Part shown: in pieces, positions 1-10,796 of the stretch | Numbering within the stretch: the stretch's first letter is position 1 | How the letters are laid out: each line of letters starts with the position of its first letter | Assembly (NCBI GenBank): GCA_030762935.1 | Contig: CM060890.1 | Span: 63,118,765 to 63,182,764 of the forward strand | DNA length: 64,000 bases | Direction of reading: 5' to 3' | Source of the DNA: Hymenopus coronatus | Taxonomy: Eukaryota; Arthropoda; Insecta; Mantodea; Hymenopodidae | Translations under genes and position numbers: made by a program | The notes under the pieces: generated by a model | Told to the model about the DNA's origin: nothing | The model's database searches: none | Seen by the model: the letters and a program-made list of their open reading frames with translations, nothing else

Positions 1-216
1 AGTTTGGAATTTAACGTGTTTTTTTTTGAGCTATGCTGTTTAAAGACACATAGGCAGACAGAGACACAAACACACTAACGAACCTTTTTCTGAAAATGTT
101 TTTTTTTGGACTCAGAGGGTCCTAAAACATGTATTTCCGGTGAAATATTGGTTTCGAATTTTTGGGTGGAATACAATATTATACTATTTATATAGTACGT
201 GTAGAGAAAATAAAAA
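1..216 (+). repeat. Hairpin repeat, 3' part (cut by window edge)
   Basis: Shows the family's 3' half: the CA-rich stretch, the block 'tttccggtgaaat', then 'gggtggaatacaat' and the terminal hairpin arm 'tagtacgtgtagagaaa'. The 5' part lies outside the window. Plus strand is defined here as the orientation with the hairpin at the 3' end. Confidence 0.85.
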
Positions 217-1236
217 TTATTTTTCAATGAACTGGCTCCTTTGTCTAGCCTATGACAGTAAACTTTACATCAGATGTGAAATACTAGAGACGAGTTTCCA
301 GGCAGTAACATCGTGTAGTTAGGAATTCTATTAAGTTCGATGGTTTCGATTGGTTTATTCTGTGACTCAATAAGAGGAAGCTATTAGTAGCACCGCATAT
401 AGCTGCTATTATGCTTTCGTAGCCCTCAACCTGAAATTAGCAAGTGCTACAGTTTGACAGTCAACGTATTCTGAATATTTGATCACTGTAATTTCAGTAG
501 CGCTCATCCTAACGCTTGGCAGTGCTCGTATATGTGAAAGGAGATCAGAGAGGGATGAAGGGAAGCGTAATATGAACAACACTCGTCACTTAGCGTCAGC
601 AAGCTGCTGGAAAATGCGCTTGGACTGAAACTCAAAGTGTAAACTCTGGTTCAACATTCTTCAGCGCATTACAATTGCATCCAGCGTACATTAATGCCAA
701 GCAAAAACCCTTGTTTTCTTCTAAATAGCATGTTGTACTGACTCTGCTGCAAATGTAACGGGGATCTATGAAAAACACTACAGTGTCACCAGACCGGAGA
801 ATAATTTCACTCACCAGAGGAGCACAGCCACCAGGTTTCAGTGTATGCAGAGACATTTTCATTTATTAAATTCTGTAACCGCATATGTAATATTTATCTT
901 CTAATTTTATGAACAAATGTTTCAACAGTATGTTAATAAAAAAGCCCTTCCTCTTGCTTTTCTTTTGTTTAGCTATTTAGCTCTTTATGGTGAGAAAGGC
1001 AAGTTTCACTTTTTTTGGGTTGTCGTTGCTTTCCTACATTACTATGAAGAAAGAAATTGTCTATGCATGTGTTTATTTACGCTAATCTCAAAAGCCACTC
1101 GAATGATTTTGATAATCCTTTCAGCCAAAACACAGAGCCAAAACAGTTTCTGAATTCATCTTGTTCTTTCTCGTGGCTTAGACTATAACCCGTTCCGGCG
1201 TAGTAGTTTGTGGTGTCTATCTTTTACAGCCTTTTG
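217..1236. other. No gene recognised
   Basis: AT-rich sequence without a recognised repeat. A 76-codon frame on the minus strand (632-862) has several Cys residues but matches no family I know, and no flanking splice sites support an exon. Confidence 0.5.
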
Positions 1237-1249
1237 GGTTGTATTGGAA

Positions 1250-1546
1250 AATGTAAATGGCGTGTTATTTATGGACGCTCTTTAACTACTGTGGTTCTCA
1301 GTGTCCCATTCTAAATTGGGCGTGAAAGACCGCTTAATTTTGCTCATAGACCTCTCTATCAGGATTGAGGTTCTTTTACGTACCGTAAATCTATGACACG
1401 GGACCAACGGCTCTATTTCCCTTCCGAAGGAAGCCATGCTAAGGAGTTTTACACCCGAAAAAATCCATCGTCCTCCGCCGGGTTTGAACCCGCGACCTTC
1501 GGTATATGAATTTAGCATAGTAACTATTACACTACTGAGGGCGACT
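1250..1546 (-). repeat. tRNA-derived SINE, family A, with 13-bp target duplication
   Basis: Read on the minus strand, the element begins with a tRNA-like head (near 1545) holding an A-box-like segment and the B box GGGTTCAAACCC (about 1480-1495). A conserved body follows, containing 'CCTTCGGAAGG' and 'ACGTAAAAGAACCTCA', and it ends in 'CATAAATAACACGCCATTT'. The 13-mer GGTTGTATTGGAA flanks it exactly (1237-1249 and 1547-1559), a clean target-site duplication from L1-type insertion. Two relatives lie at 23606 and 49027. The conserved body resembles the shared core domains of widespread metazoan SINEs (inference). Confidence 0.85.
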
Positions 1547-1564
1547 GGTTGTATTGGAAGGCTC

Positions 1565-2654
1565 TTCATAATATCCTTTCATTACTCATCCTTATTAAGT
1601 GTTCAGTCCATTTCTTGTTCTTTGTTTTAATTTTGTCTTCTATACAGATAACAGAGAAGAGAAAAATTATATATATATATATATAATTTTTGCGCCTCTC
1701 TGAGTGGATAAGGGAACTAAAGTAACCACTAAAACTTTATTTTGAAAATAACTAATTTATTCTCACTTTTCGATCCTTCATCAAATATTAAAGGGTTAAT
1801 GTAATTAAAGGTAATTTTATTAGTTGTATCTTCTGTATCAGAGTATATTAAAATAGATTATAAATTTTGCTTTTCTCGAAACTTTATTTCACATAAAACT
1901 ATCTTACACAACCCAAGCTCAAATACCTTTATTCGGTTAAGATTTCGTAATAACTGTTTCATTTACTTAACTAAACCTTTAAAAGAAAATGTTTAAACCA
2001 GCGCATCCTAAATAAAGGTTAGGGTCGGTAAGATAAGCACTCGATTTGTGAAATGCTCTACCGCTACAATCGGCCCCTCCTTTTTACTTTCACCTGGCAG
2101 AGAAGCTGAGAGACAACAGTGGTGGTTCTTGAAGAAAAACAAAATATTTATTCTCTCAGTCCCGATTAAATTTCCGGCGTTCACTCATATTGCATATGTA
2201 AGCCACGATGCACTATTAAGGCTGACACGGAACCGGTTTCTTTGGCTCTACGTGACAGCTAAAAGAAAATAGGGAGAGTAAGTTCACTTCTCTTACGCTT
2301 TGCCTGCCAGTCCTGATATAAGCGGTACCAGGAAATGAAATACCCAGAGAGAACCAAAATCACCATCAGCGTCTGTACCTAGATTGGACGGCTGAAATGG
2401 GTAGGTAGAACTCAAAGCTAAGAAAAGGCAGTCAGTCTACTTGAGCGAAGGCACCCTAATACAAAGTTGAAGCAGGTTGGGAGGCTGTAAGGTGGCAGCC
2501 TCACCACGCAACTATACCTGCACAGCGATCAGATACTGACAAGCAACTTAGAAAGCCGAATGAACACTGTTAACTTGAAGTTTTAAATTACTACTAAATA
2601 AACCACTAAGTAATCGTATTTAACAGCTGAAACATATTTACAATGTTTAGTTTT
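1565..2654. other. No gene recognised; short (AT)n near 1669-1685
   Basis: Contains a short AT microsatellite and a slightly less AT-rich stretch at 2280-2570 that I do not recognise. Open frames are short and unlike any known family. Confidence 0.5.
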
Positions 2655-3330
2655 TCTATGATGTATTCAAAGGAAAGTATTGTATTCTACAAAAACATTC
2701 GAATTCGAGATTTTACCAGAAATACCTAATTTGAGGTCCCCTGAATCCGAAAAAATAATTCTCAGTAAAAGGTTCATAAGTGCGTTTGTATGTGTGTGTG
2801 TGAGAGAGAGAGTGTGAAAGCATAACCCAAAAACGAAAAGTCGCTTATACCAAAGTTCTGCAGCTTCCGAGGATATTAAACAAAGATTTTAAGTACTCTT
2901 TATATTGAACATTTTTCAAAAGCCTTTTTTCTTAAAAATGGCTCTAACGAATTTTAATATAAGTAAAATATATGTTTATAAAAAATGAAACATATTTCCT
3001 GAATTTTCTGAGAATAGCCTCTCGATAATAGCTTTCACTTTACAAGTTATCGAGAGTGTAGATCCAACCAAAATATTAATTTATGTTAAATATTTTTTTT
3101 TTGTTTTTGTTATTTTTTTTGTTTTGTTTTGTTTCTTAAGTTAACTATTTCCGAGACATTCCTTGTTTTGGTTTCCGATATTAGCGCTTGTCTCAAATGT
3201 GAGGTCGTATTTCAATTTCAAAATTATCGCATAGCGACCAGCACTATCCTTTACGCCTACTGTATACCAATAATTGCGTTGTATCGTAAAGGAAATGTGT
3301 ATTAAATGTATTTATCCAGATGTCATCTCA
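2655..3330 (-). repeat. Hairpin repeat, degraded copy
   Basis: Shares the order of blocks: 'attcgagattttaccagaaata', GT/GA microsatellite at 2795-2815, 'ataacccaaaaacgaaaag', 'aaaatggctctaacgaa', 'ttctgagaatagcct' and 'tttccgagacattccttg'. The terminal hairpin is no longer recognisable. Confidence 0.75.
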
Positions 3331-3821
3331 ATTAACGGAAGTAGATGGAAGAGTAAGCTCTCTTTTTCATTTAAAGAGTAGTTTGCCGATGAGTATCGAA
3401 AACCATTAATGTACCTATCACACCAGATGTTTTAGCATGTAAAATTGTTGTCCTGGCAAAGACAAATCCCGATTTACATATTCTCCAGAGCAATATAGTA
3501 TATGACGGAACCATGTCTTACGTAACAGAAGAAATTTTAAAAATGTGATGCGTTGCACTCGCATAAGTTTCTCTACTCAATCGAGTAGAAAGCATTCTAC
3601 AATTGCTAATTCTTGTATTGGCTTCATTTTAATGGAAATTAAGATATTGAACATTTTTGTTAAGTCGCATATTAGAGGAAACAGTAGGCTTTCAGTGATA
3701 ATATAATCCTTTAAGAGCGAGTAGCTATGTGGTGACAGGATATTAATTTTGAGTGTTCAATGAAATAAATAAAAATAACAAGAAATATATCGCAAATGAT
3801 TAACTCTACAAAACAAAATTA
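3331..3821. other. No gene recognised
   Basis: AT-rich sequence; nothing supportable seen. Confidence 0.5.
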
Positions 3822-4545
3822 ATCTGACATGTTGCATTCAATGACATGACTGTTCCAAACAAAGTTTTCTTACAAAGGGTTATACTTTTATCTGCATTAT
3901 GCTAACCTAGATTAACATTAGCATAATTGGTCTTATTACTGCTTCTACTTCAAGTTCTTTTAAAAGTCACTGTGTGAATCAATTGGCATTCTCTTTGCTT
4001 ACCAGGAGTAAACCTAATAGAAACGAAAAGAAAGATGGCTCCCCATTTAAGTAAAGTTTAATTAGCTTAAAATTTAAACCAATAACACAGAAAATCTCCG
4101 AAACTGTTGACTCTTAAAAAATGTATATCACATACATTTTTGTGTGGTAAAATGTATCTTTACCAGATATACAAAGTTATACAAAAGTCATCCAGAATGA
4201 AGAGGTCCTCAGGGGTTATTCTCAGAAAATTCAGCATATACATTTGCTAAAAATTTTCCATACAACGGGTATTTGGGGTTAATGTAATTTCTTGAAAAAT
4301 CTTCGTGTTATATCCTTGAAATATACTGAACTTAAATAGCAAGTTTGGTGTTTCACCGTCTTTTCGTTTTTTGAGCTAAGCTACCTACAGACACGCACAA
4401 ACACATACACACACAAACACACACGGGTATGTTTCTAAAAATGATTTTGGATTCAGTGACTCAAAATATGTGTTTCCGGAGAAATCTCGGTATCGAACTT
4501 TTGGGTGGAATAAAATGCGTTCCTTATCCACTATGAACATTGTAC
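3822..4545 (+). repeat. Hairpin repeat copy
   Basis: Begins with the 5' terminal motif (TCTGACATGTTGCATTC, compare TCTGATGTGTTCCATTC elsewhere) and runs to 'gggtggaataaaat' near 4515. The internal CA microsatellite lies at 4390-4425. The 3' hairpin is eroded and abuts a SINE-like insertion. Confidence 0.8.
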
Positions 4546-4668
4546 CCCCGGAGCCACTACTTCTCCATCAAGTAGCTCCTCAAATGGCTCCCCAGGGACC
4601 TCACCCCGAACCCAGGTCTCCCGCTTGGCAAGTAGCAACGCTACCCCTACGCTAAGAAGACGACCGAT
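4545..4668 (-). repeat. tRNA-derived SINE-like element, family G
   Basis: GC-richer than its surroundings. On the minus strand it starts with an A-box-like TAGCGTAGGGGTAGCG and continues to a B-box-like GACCTGGGTTCGGGG, the order of a tRNA head. Ends are not defined and no target duplication was found. Confidence 0.5.
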
Positions 4669-4745
4669 TACAAAACTACCGGGTGTACATGCTAGAGAAA
4701 AAAACATATTTGACAAATTGAGTGCATTAACGAGACCCGCATTTG

Positions 4746-5197
4746 TTATTTGTAAAATTTTGTTTATCATATATCAGTTCTGCAAGGAAGAGGACTTCAT
4801 AGGTTATTTATAAAATTTAAGATATAAATTTCATTTATCATAAAAAACATGTTTAAACTTATATTATTTTAACCAGCATCATAAGAGTTTTTTGAGAAAG
4901 TTAACTTCTTTCCATGTAAAGTGTAATCTGGTGAGCGCGAATTTCTTCAAAATCTTAGTTCCGTATTCTTAAAAATATACTAATCTTAAATATCAAGTTC
5001 CAATATTTCACTAACTTGTTGTTAATGAGTTATAATGTTCACAGACATATAAAGAAATAACACAAATGCCTTTTCTAAAAATATTTTATTGGCTTCAGAG
5101 GGCCTCAGAATAATTATTTACGGTGAATTATGGACATCAATTTCTCGGTTGAATACAATAATTACACAACATGTTATTTGTAGTAGAAAAAATTAAA
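4746..5197 (+). repeat. Hairpin repeat, 3' half
   Basis: Shares the blocks around 'gaggacttcataggttat', 'ttttttgagaaagtt', 'tccatgtaaagtgtaat', 'tttacggtgaattatgg' and 'ggttgaatacaat'. The closing hairpin is degraded near 5170-5195. Confidence 0.7.
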
Positions 5198-5680
5198 CGG
5201 GACAATCATCTTGTTTTTAACGGTATGAATCTATGCTATATTTGTTTCTTTAATTTAGCATTTATCAAATACTGCAGATGTATATGTAATGAAACAGTTC
5301 CAAAACCGTTGAATAATCCTTATTCTAATTCTATAAATGTAGCCACCGAAGTTCCTGGATACCAAAACTTGCTAATAACTTCATTTAAGAAAGCGTTGCT
5401 CTATTTCCTTTGTAGCTGTTTTAATCAAGTCCAGTAGCAGAGTATGCTAAACAACTGCTTAAATCATAAATCAGTGAACATATGTTTGTATTCACATCTA
5501 CCAAGATTATTTTTCTCGGTGGTCGGTCTCTTGGTGGCCTGGGAGTGTGGAATCCTCATATTCTCCAACTTCCCACTATTATCGTTGTGTATGTTAGTGA
5601 TTTTTACATTATGTAAAAACGGTGTAGATTTTATATAATTAAACGACTGTGGACTATGACACCAAAGAAAAGCCATAAAG
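5198..5680. other. No gene recognised
   Basis: Two short open frames (to 5437, and 5444-5638) with no recognisable domain. Judged to be chance frames. Confidence 0.45.
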
Positions 5681-6057
5681 GCATTTTTTGTGCAGTAAGT
5701 TTTTGTCTATCTCTTATGTTGACCATTTTTACACGTTTACAAGTTATACGAAACTCATCAAGAAGAAATAGATCTTCAGAAGCTACATTTCTTTTGATAT
5801 AAAAGTATCTTAAGCATACGGAATTTTAATAAAAATCCTTAGAGCCATTTTCGAAAAACTCCAAATTTTTTAAAAATGTTCCATATAAATGGTAGTCAGG
5901 AATAGAGGGATTTTCTTGAAAATCTAGTGTCACATTCTTGGATGATATTAAACTTAAATACCACTTTTGGTACTTATCCGACTTTTCGTTTTTAGCTATA
6001 CTGTTCACAGATACGCACATACGCACACAGACACTCACAAACATGTTTCTAAAAATA

Positions 6058-7389
6058 CGAGGGCCGTTCAGAAAGTAGCCTCCGGTTGATTGCATGAAAT
6101 TCACCAAATTAAATAAAAATATTTTAATATATACATCTTACAACTACATCTTTGCACTATTTTTCTACATAGTTTCCATAACGATTGAGGCACTTATCGT
6201 ATCTGTTCACAAGCTTTGAAATTCCTTCTGCATAAAAATCACCCGCTTGTGCCTGGAGCCAGCCTGTGACCGCATCTTTGAGCTCTTCATCGTCATCAAA
6301 CCGCTGGGACCCGAGCCATTTCTTCATATGCATGAAGAGGTGATAATCGCTTGGCGCCAGATCTGGGCTGTAAGGTGGATGGTTGACAACGTCCCACTTG
6401 AAGGACTCAAGAAGGGCTGTTGTTCTGCGAGCAGAGTGAGGACGGGCGTTATCGTGCAAAAAAACGATACCGGAAGTCAGCATACCACGGCGTTTGTTCT
6501 GTATAGCCCGTCGTAATTGTTTTAGTGTTTCACAGTACACGTCTTGATTAATGGTCGTCCCACGTTCCATGAATTCAACCAACAACACCCCTTTTGCATC
6601 CCAAAACACCGTTGCCATCAATTTTCGGGCAGAAAAATCTTGCCGGGCTTTTATTGGTTTGGTAGACGAATTTAAATGTGCCCACATCTTTGATTGTTCT
6701 TTTGCCTCAGGGTTCACGTACTTAATCCAGGTTTCGTCCCGGTCACGATTCTGTTTAACAATGGTTCACCTTCGGCCTCATAACGTGACAGAAAGTCTAA
6801 TGCAGAGACCATTCTTTGAGTTTTGTGGTGGTCGGTAAGAATTTTGGGCACCCATCGTGCACAGAACTTACGGTAACCCAATCTTGCTGTCACTATCTCG
6901 TACAAGAGAGTCTTAGAAATCTGTGGAAAATCAGTAGACAACTCCGACATTGTGAAACGTCGGTTTTCACGAACTTTTGCATCAACTGTCTGAACGAGTT
7001 CGTCCGTGACCAATGATGGTCTACCACTCCTCTCTTCATCATGAACGTTTTCTCGTCCACTTTTAAATAAACGTACCCATTCACGGACCACTCCTTCACT
7101 CATAACTCTTGGTCCGTACACGGCACAAAGCTCACGATGAATAGCTGCTGCAGAATATCCTTTGGCTGTAAAAAACCTTATAACAGCACGCACTTCACAT
7201 TTGGCGGGGTTTTCTATTGCAGTACACATTTCAAACGGCCACAAACACTAAACTAGCGCAGGTACAACTTTCACTCGACCACGGCTTGATGCCGACTGAC
7301 CTGCTGAGTGCGTGAATGCACAGATGGCGTCGCTACTCCCCCCACTACCCGCACTGTGACCGATCGAGCTACTTTCTGAACGGCCCTCG
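6058..7389 (-). mobile_element. Mariner transposon, full length, 1332 bp
   Basis: Both ends carry a perfect 22-nt terminal inverted repeat (6058-6079 and 7368-7389) beginning CGAGGGCCGTTCAGAAAG. The element is flanked by the TA duplication typical of the superfamily (6056-6057 and 7390-7391). Length matches the usual 1.3 kb. The transposase frame is on the minus strand. Insertion in a hairpin-repeat copy shows it is younger than that family. Confidence 0.95.
6157..7244 (-). pseudogene. Mariner transposase, one frameshift
   Basis: This would cut and paste the surrounding mariner by binding its terminal repeats. The N-terminal frame (7244-6714) holds the paired helix-turn-helix region, including 'RSGRPS' and the conserved 'WVPK'. 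The C-terminal frame (ending at 6157) holds 'HDNARPHSA' and 'YSPDLAPSDYHLF', whose two Asp residues are spaced D34D as in true mariners. The frames are offset by one. The break lies near 6738-6742, in the conserved block around the first catalytic Asp, and looks like a single lost base; no other stop or shift was seen. Met at 7244 opens the frame, but Met at 7229 fits the usual start of this family better. Total length is about 350 codons, as expected. It is very probably inactive but recently so. Confidence 0.93.
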
Positions 7390-7509
7390 TACTTTATTTG
7401 CATTCAGGGGGTCCTAAAACATGTATTTCCTGTGAAGTGCCTGTATCGAATTTTGGGTGGAATACAATACCTTCTATACACACTATACATGTATGCTGCA
7501 TGAAGTAAA

Positions 7510-7736
7510 ACTCTGATGTGTTACACTCACATGACTTTCTCTAGCAGTTCTAAACATTGTCTTACAAAAGATTATTCTTATTTCTGCCCATGTCAATCGA
7601 GATAAGCATCATCAGAATGTTCTTATTACCTAGTTCCTTATAAGTAGGAGCGAATTAATGTAATACTGTATGCTAAAGCATGTGTTGTCGCTATGTAACT
7701 GTCATTGAAATTAGCTTCTTTGCTTGGCCAGAAGAG

Positions 7737-7768
<32 letters not shown>

Positions 7769-8220
7769 ACGGAGACTTTCAGTCTGAGAAAAGTATAATC
7801 ATTTTAAAATGTAACCAATAACAAGGGATATCTCGGAAACGTTTATCTCCACAGCAAAAATGTACAACACATAAGTTCTGTTCTGACGAGCTCTACATAA
7901 TTGTCTAGTAAGTGGTCTAACGTTTACGGTTTACCAATTATACAAAATCCATCCACAAAGAACAGGATTTCAGAGGCTATGCCCAGAAAATTTAAGATAC
8001 ACATTTTATTTGTCTTTAATAAACAGTCTTTTAATTAACGAATTTACAGGCTTTTTGAGAAGCTCAAAATTTACAAAAAGTTTGGTATATAAAGTTTAGT
8101 TTGGGGCTGTTAAACACCAAATTTTAAATAACAGATTTTGTATTTATTTTATTTTTGACTTATGCCGTCAACACACACACATACACATACACACGCACCC
8201 CTTGACATGTTTCTAAAATG

Positions 8221-8253
<33 letters not shown>

Positions 8254-8365
8254 AGAGTCTCAAAAACTTCTGGTGAAATCTCTGTATCGAATCTTTGGGT
8301 GGAATATAATAAATTTTCTATCTACTTATGTACGTTGTATATGTACGCTTGAGAAAGTAGTAAGG
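7510..8365 (+). repeat. Hairpin repeat, near full length
   Basis: Begins 'tctgatgtgttacactcaca' followed by ACTTTCTCTA, contains a poly-A run (7737-7767), a CA microsatellite (8170-8200) and a poly-T run (8221-8245), and ends in 'gaatataataaattttctat' plus the hairpin near 8320-8362. It starts within 2-3 nt of the end of the preceding copy, a head-to-tail pair. Confidence 0.9.
7737..7767. repeat. Poly-A run of 31 nt
   Basis: Uninterrupted A tract inside a hairpin-repeat copy, where other copies have no such run; probably slippage expansion. Confidence 0.95.
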
Positions 8366-8855
8366 AAGTTACAGCAATATACTAATATTGGCCTAGAACT
8401 TAAAATTTATTGTTGACAAAGGAAATTATCTCAAATTTTAATAATTAAATGATTTAAAATATAATAAAAGAAATATATAATTGCTGAAAAGTAACCTCTA
8501 AGGCATATTACGCCTTTTTCACAGTGATTTACATTATAGTTTGGTATTATTGGTGTGTCTTTCTTTCTACAGATTTTAAGGGTGGTGAGCAGTGTGATAA
8601 GCATAGAATTCTTAAGCCATATGTTATATATTTAAATGTTATTACGTTTGTTTAGTATTAATATTACAAGTATTGGAGTATATAAAAAAGAAATATTGCA
8701 GGTTCAATTCTAGATCAGATTACATCTATATGTAATAAGGTCCTATTTATAAAAAGGATATTTTCAAGTAAAATTCCAAGAAAGTATTACAGCATGTATT
8801 CCTATAAAGTCAAGCATACCGCAAGAACCAATTCTATACATCTTGTGTTGACCTA
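8366..8855. other. No gene recognised
   Basis: AT-rich sequence; nothing supportable seen. Confidence 0.5.
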
Positions 8856-9475
8856 GGAATAAATCCAAACACGACCTTAGCAACGTTTTACGGTGACACA
8901 GTTCTTCTTTCAGCTCATGAAAACCCCAGTACTACTTCACAACTTGTACAAGATCATCTATTTAATAAAGAAACCTGCCTTAAAAAGTGGATAGTTAACG
9001 TGAATGAAACCAAAATGCACCCAATACTAATGTCTATACTTAGAAAAAGCTCCCCACCACATCTTGCTTTTAACAATCAGACCATTCCAGAAAAGCAAGT
9101 CATGAAATATCTCGGTATGTACCTGGACAAAACACAATTTAACTAAATGCAAACAATTTAAATTCAGCAAAACACGCTGGAAACTACCAGTGACAGGCAA
9201 ACTATTCATCATTAAAACTAACCTAAATATCTATGAACATATGGACTTCCTATATGGGATACAGCAAGCATTCAAACATTGAGATACCAGAGCGATTTCA
9301 ATCCAAAACTCTCAGTACCATTGTTAATATCCCCTGCTGCGTTAGTAATAAATGTATTTATCATGATTTATAGCTTCCAACAGTCAAATAGGACATTGCA
9401 GCATCTATTCTCTCCTACTAGAAACGTCTCAGCAGTCCTACCAATACACTGGTAATAAATCTACTAGACAACAGC
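8856..9475 (+). pseudogene. Jockey-like LINE reverse transcriptase relic
   Basis: A non-LTR retrotransposon relic covering the second half of the reverse transcriptase. In one frame it reads through a degraded active-site block (FYGDTVLLS where YADDTALLS is usual), then 'KKWIVNVNETK', 'PPHLAFNNQTIP' and 'MKYLGMYLDK', which are in the order of Jockey-clade proteins. A stop follows near 9144. The next section ('KLFIIKTNLN', 'FQSKTLSTIVN', 'TLVINLLDN') continues in shifted frames. The 5' part, endonuclease and 3' tail are missing. The family assignment comes from remembered motif order, so the clade is less certain than the LINE call. Confidence 0.75.
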
Positions 9476-9885
9476 ACGAGCAGTTTGCAGAATAATCAGG
9501 TTTTGAAACTGCTTTCAAGATATTAACAAAAATTATAAGCAAATGAACAATAACTTGTAATGTTATCACTTTTATTCAATTATTGAGTTGATTATACTTT
9601 CGCATACACGTTGTTTCTTTTCTTACTTTTCAACTCCAGACTATGCAGTTTTTCCGACACTGACAAAATGATTTTATTTTTGTTTTATTCTCTGTTTTTG
9701 CAATGAGGTTTTCATTTTTCTAATCTCAGAATTAATTTTATATTTTTATTGTAATTAAATCAAATGACATGCACATATTAAAACATCTCTTAACAATTTG
9801 CAATCTTTCAAATTTATTTCATTACCTGTTAAAACCTTTTAATCTACGGTGTTAAAGCATTGCATTTTTATCTTTTCTACCGAAT
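9476..9885. other. No gene recognised
   Basis: AT-rich sequence between the LINE relic and the next hairpin repeat; nothing supportable seen. Confidence 0.5.
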
Positions 9886-10602
9886 GTGTACAACATATAT
9901 AGTAGATAGAGAAGGTATTGTTCCACCCAAAAATTCGATACCAAGATTTAACCGGAAATATGCTTTGACACCTCCTGAATAAAAATGCAATTTAGAAAAA
10001 AGGCCGTATGCGTCTAAGTTCAGTATCTTCTAAGGATTCGACAACAAGATTTTCCACAAGAAAATTACTCAAACATTTTAATAAAATACAGTATATTAAA
10101 ATATCTGCATGGCAAATTACATGTATATTTCGAATTTCCTTGAAATAGACTCGGAAGATCTCTTCTTTCTGGGCGACATTTGCGTAACAGTAGACAAAAA
10201 CTTATACAAAAAAATGTATATATTGCCAAAGCACACAGTTTATGTCCTATCAATTTTTTTTGCGGAATTAAACGATCCAGAGATATTCCATGTTATTGGT
10301 TTCAATTATAAAACACTTCATTCCTTCTTAAGAAATGAAGTCACCCGTGTTTCTTTTGTTTTACTCCTAGCCAAGCAAAGAAGCGACTATCAATAACAAC
10401 CGCATAACGACAGCTTTTAAAGCAGTTGACAATCGATTTAGCGTAGTGCATGCCTTTGGTTATCTTTTTCTTATAAGGAACTAAGTAATAACATTCTACT
10501 AATGCTTATCTGAATTAGCATGGTGTAGAATAATCTTTTATAAGAAGTTTGTAGAACAGCTAGAGAAAGCCATGTGAATGTAATAAATCAGATACATTTA
10601 GC
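9886..10602 (-). repeat. Hairpin repeat copy
   Basis: On the plus strand it begins with the hairpin ('catatatagtagatagagaag'-like), then 'ccacccaaaaattcgatacc', and ends with 'gctagagaaagccatgtgaa', the inverted subterminal repeat. The GT microsatellite section is deleted. Confidence 0.85.
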
Positions 10603-10795
10603 TATTTGCTTAACATTTTTATTCCATCTAACAGTAAACAATTGCGAGATTTTGGTAAATCGTTTTAGTCATACGACACCTCATCAGTTACTTAAATGTA
10701 AGGTCCAAGAGAATATTTATTATGAAGTGCAGTAACTTGATTAATACCGCAATATACTAATAAAATACCTCAAAAAAGCAATAATATATTTTATA
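10603..10795. other. No gene recognised
   Basis: Short AT-rich spacer; nothing supportable seen. Confidence 0.4.
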
Positions 10796-10796
10796 C

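Larger units (their letters stand above)
5681..7508 (+). repeat. Hairpin repeat copy split by a mariner
   Basis: The copy runs 5681-6057 and resumes at 7390 with 'ctttatttgcattcaggggg', ending near 7508 with 'ctatacatgtatgctgcatgaagtaaaa' type sequence. The mariner at 6058-7389 sits exactly between the two halves, with the target TA duplicated. Removing it restores the order seen in other copies. Confidence 0.85.

Noticed and set aside
632..862. Cys-containing 76-codon minus-strand frame as a small secreted protein
   Set aside because: No signal peptide, no recognised family and no supporting context.
5171..5638. Pair of short plus-strand frames as a gene
   Set aside because: No domain, AT-driven composition, and flanked by decayed repeats.
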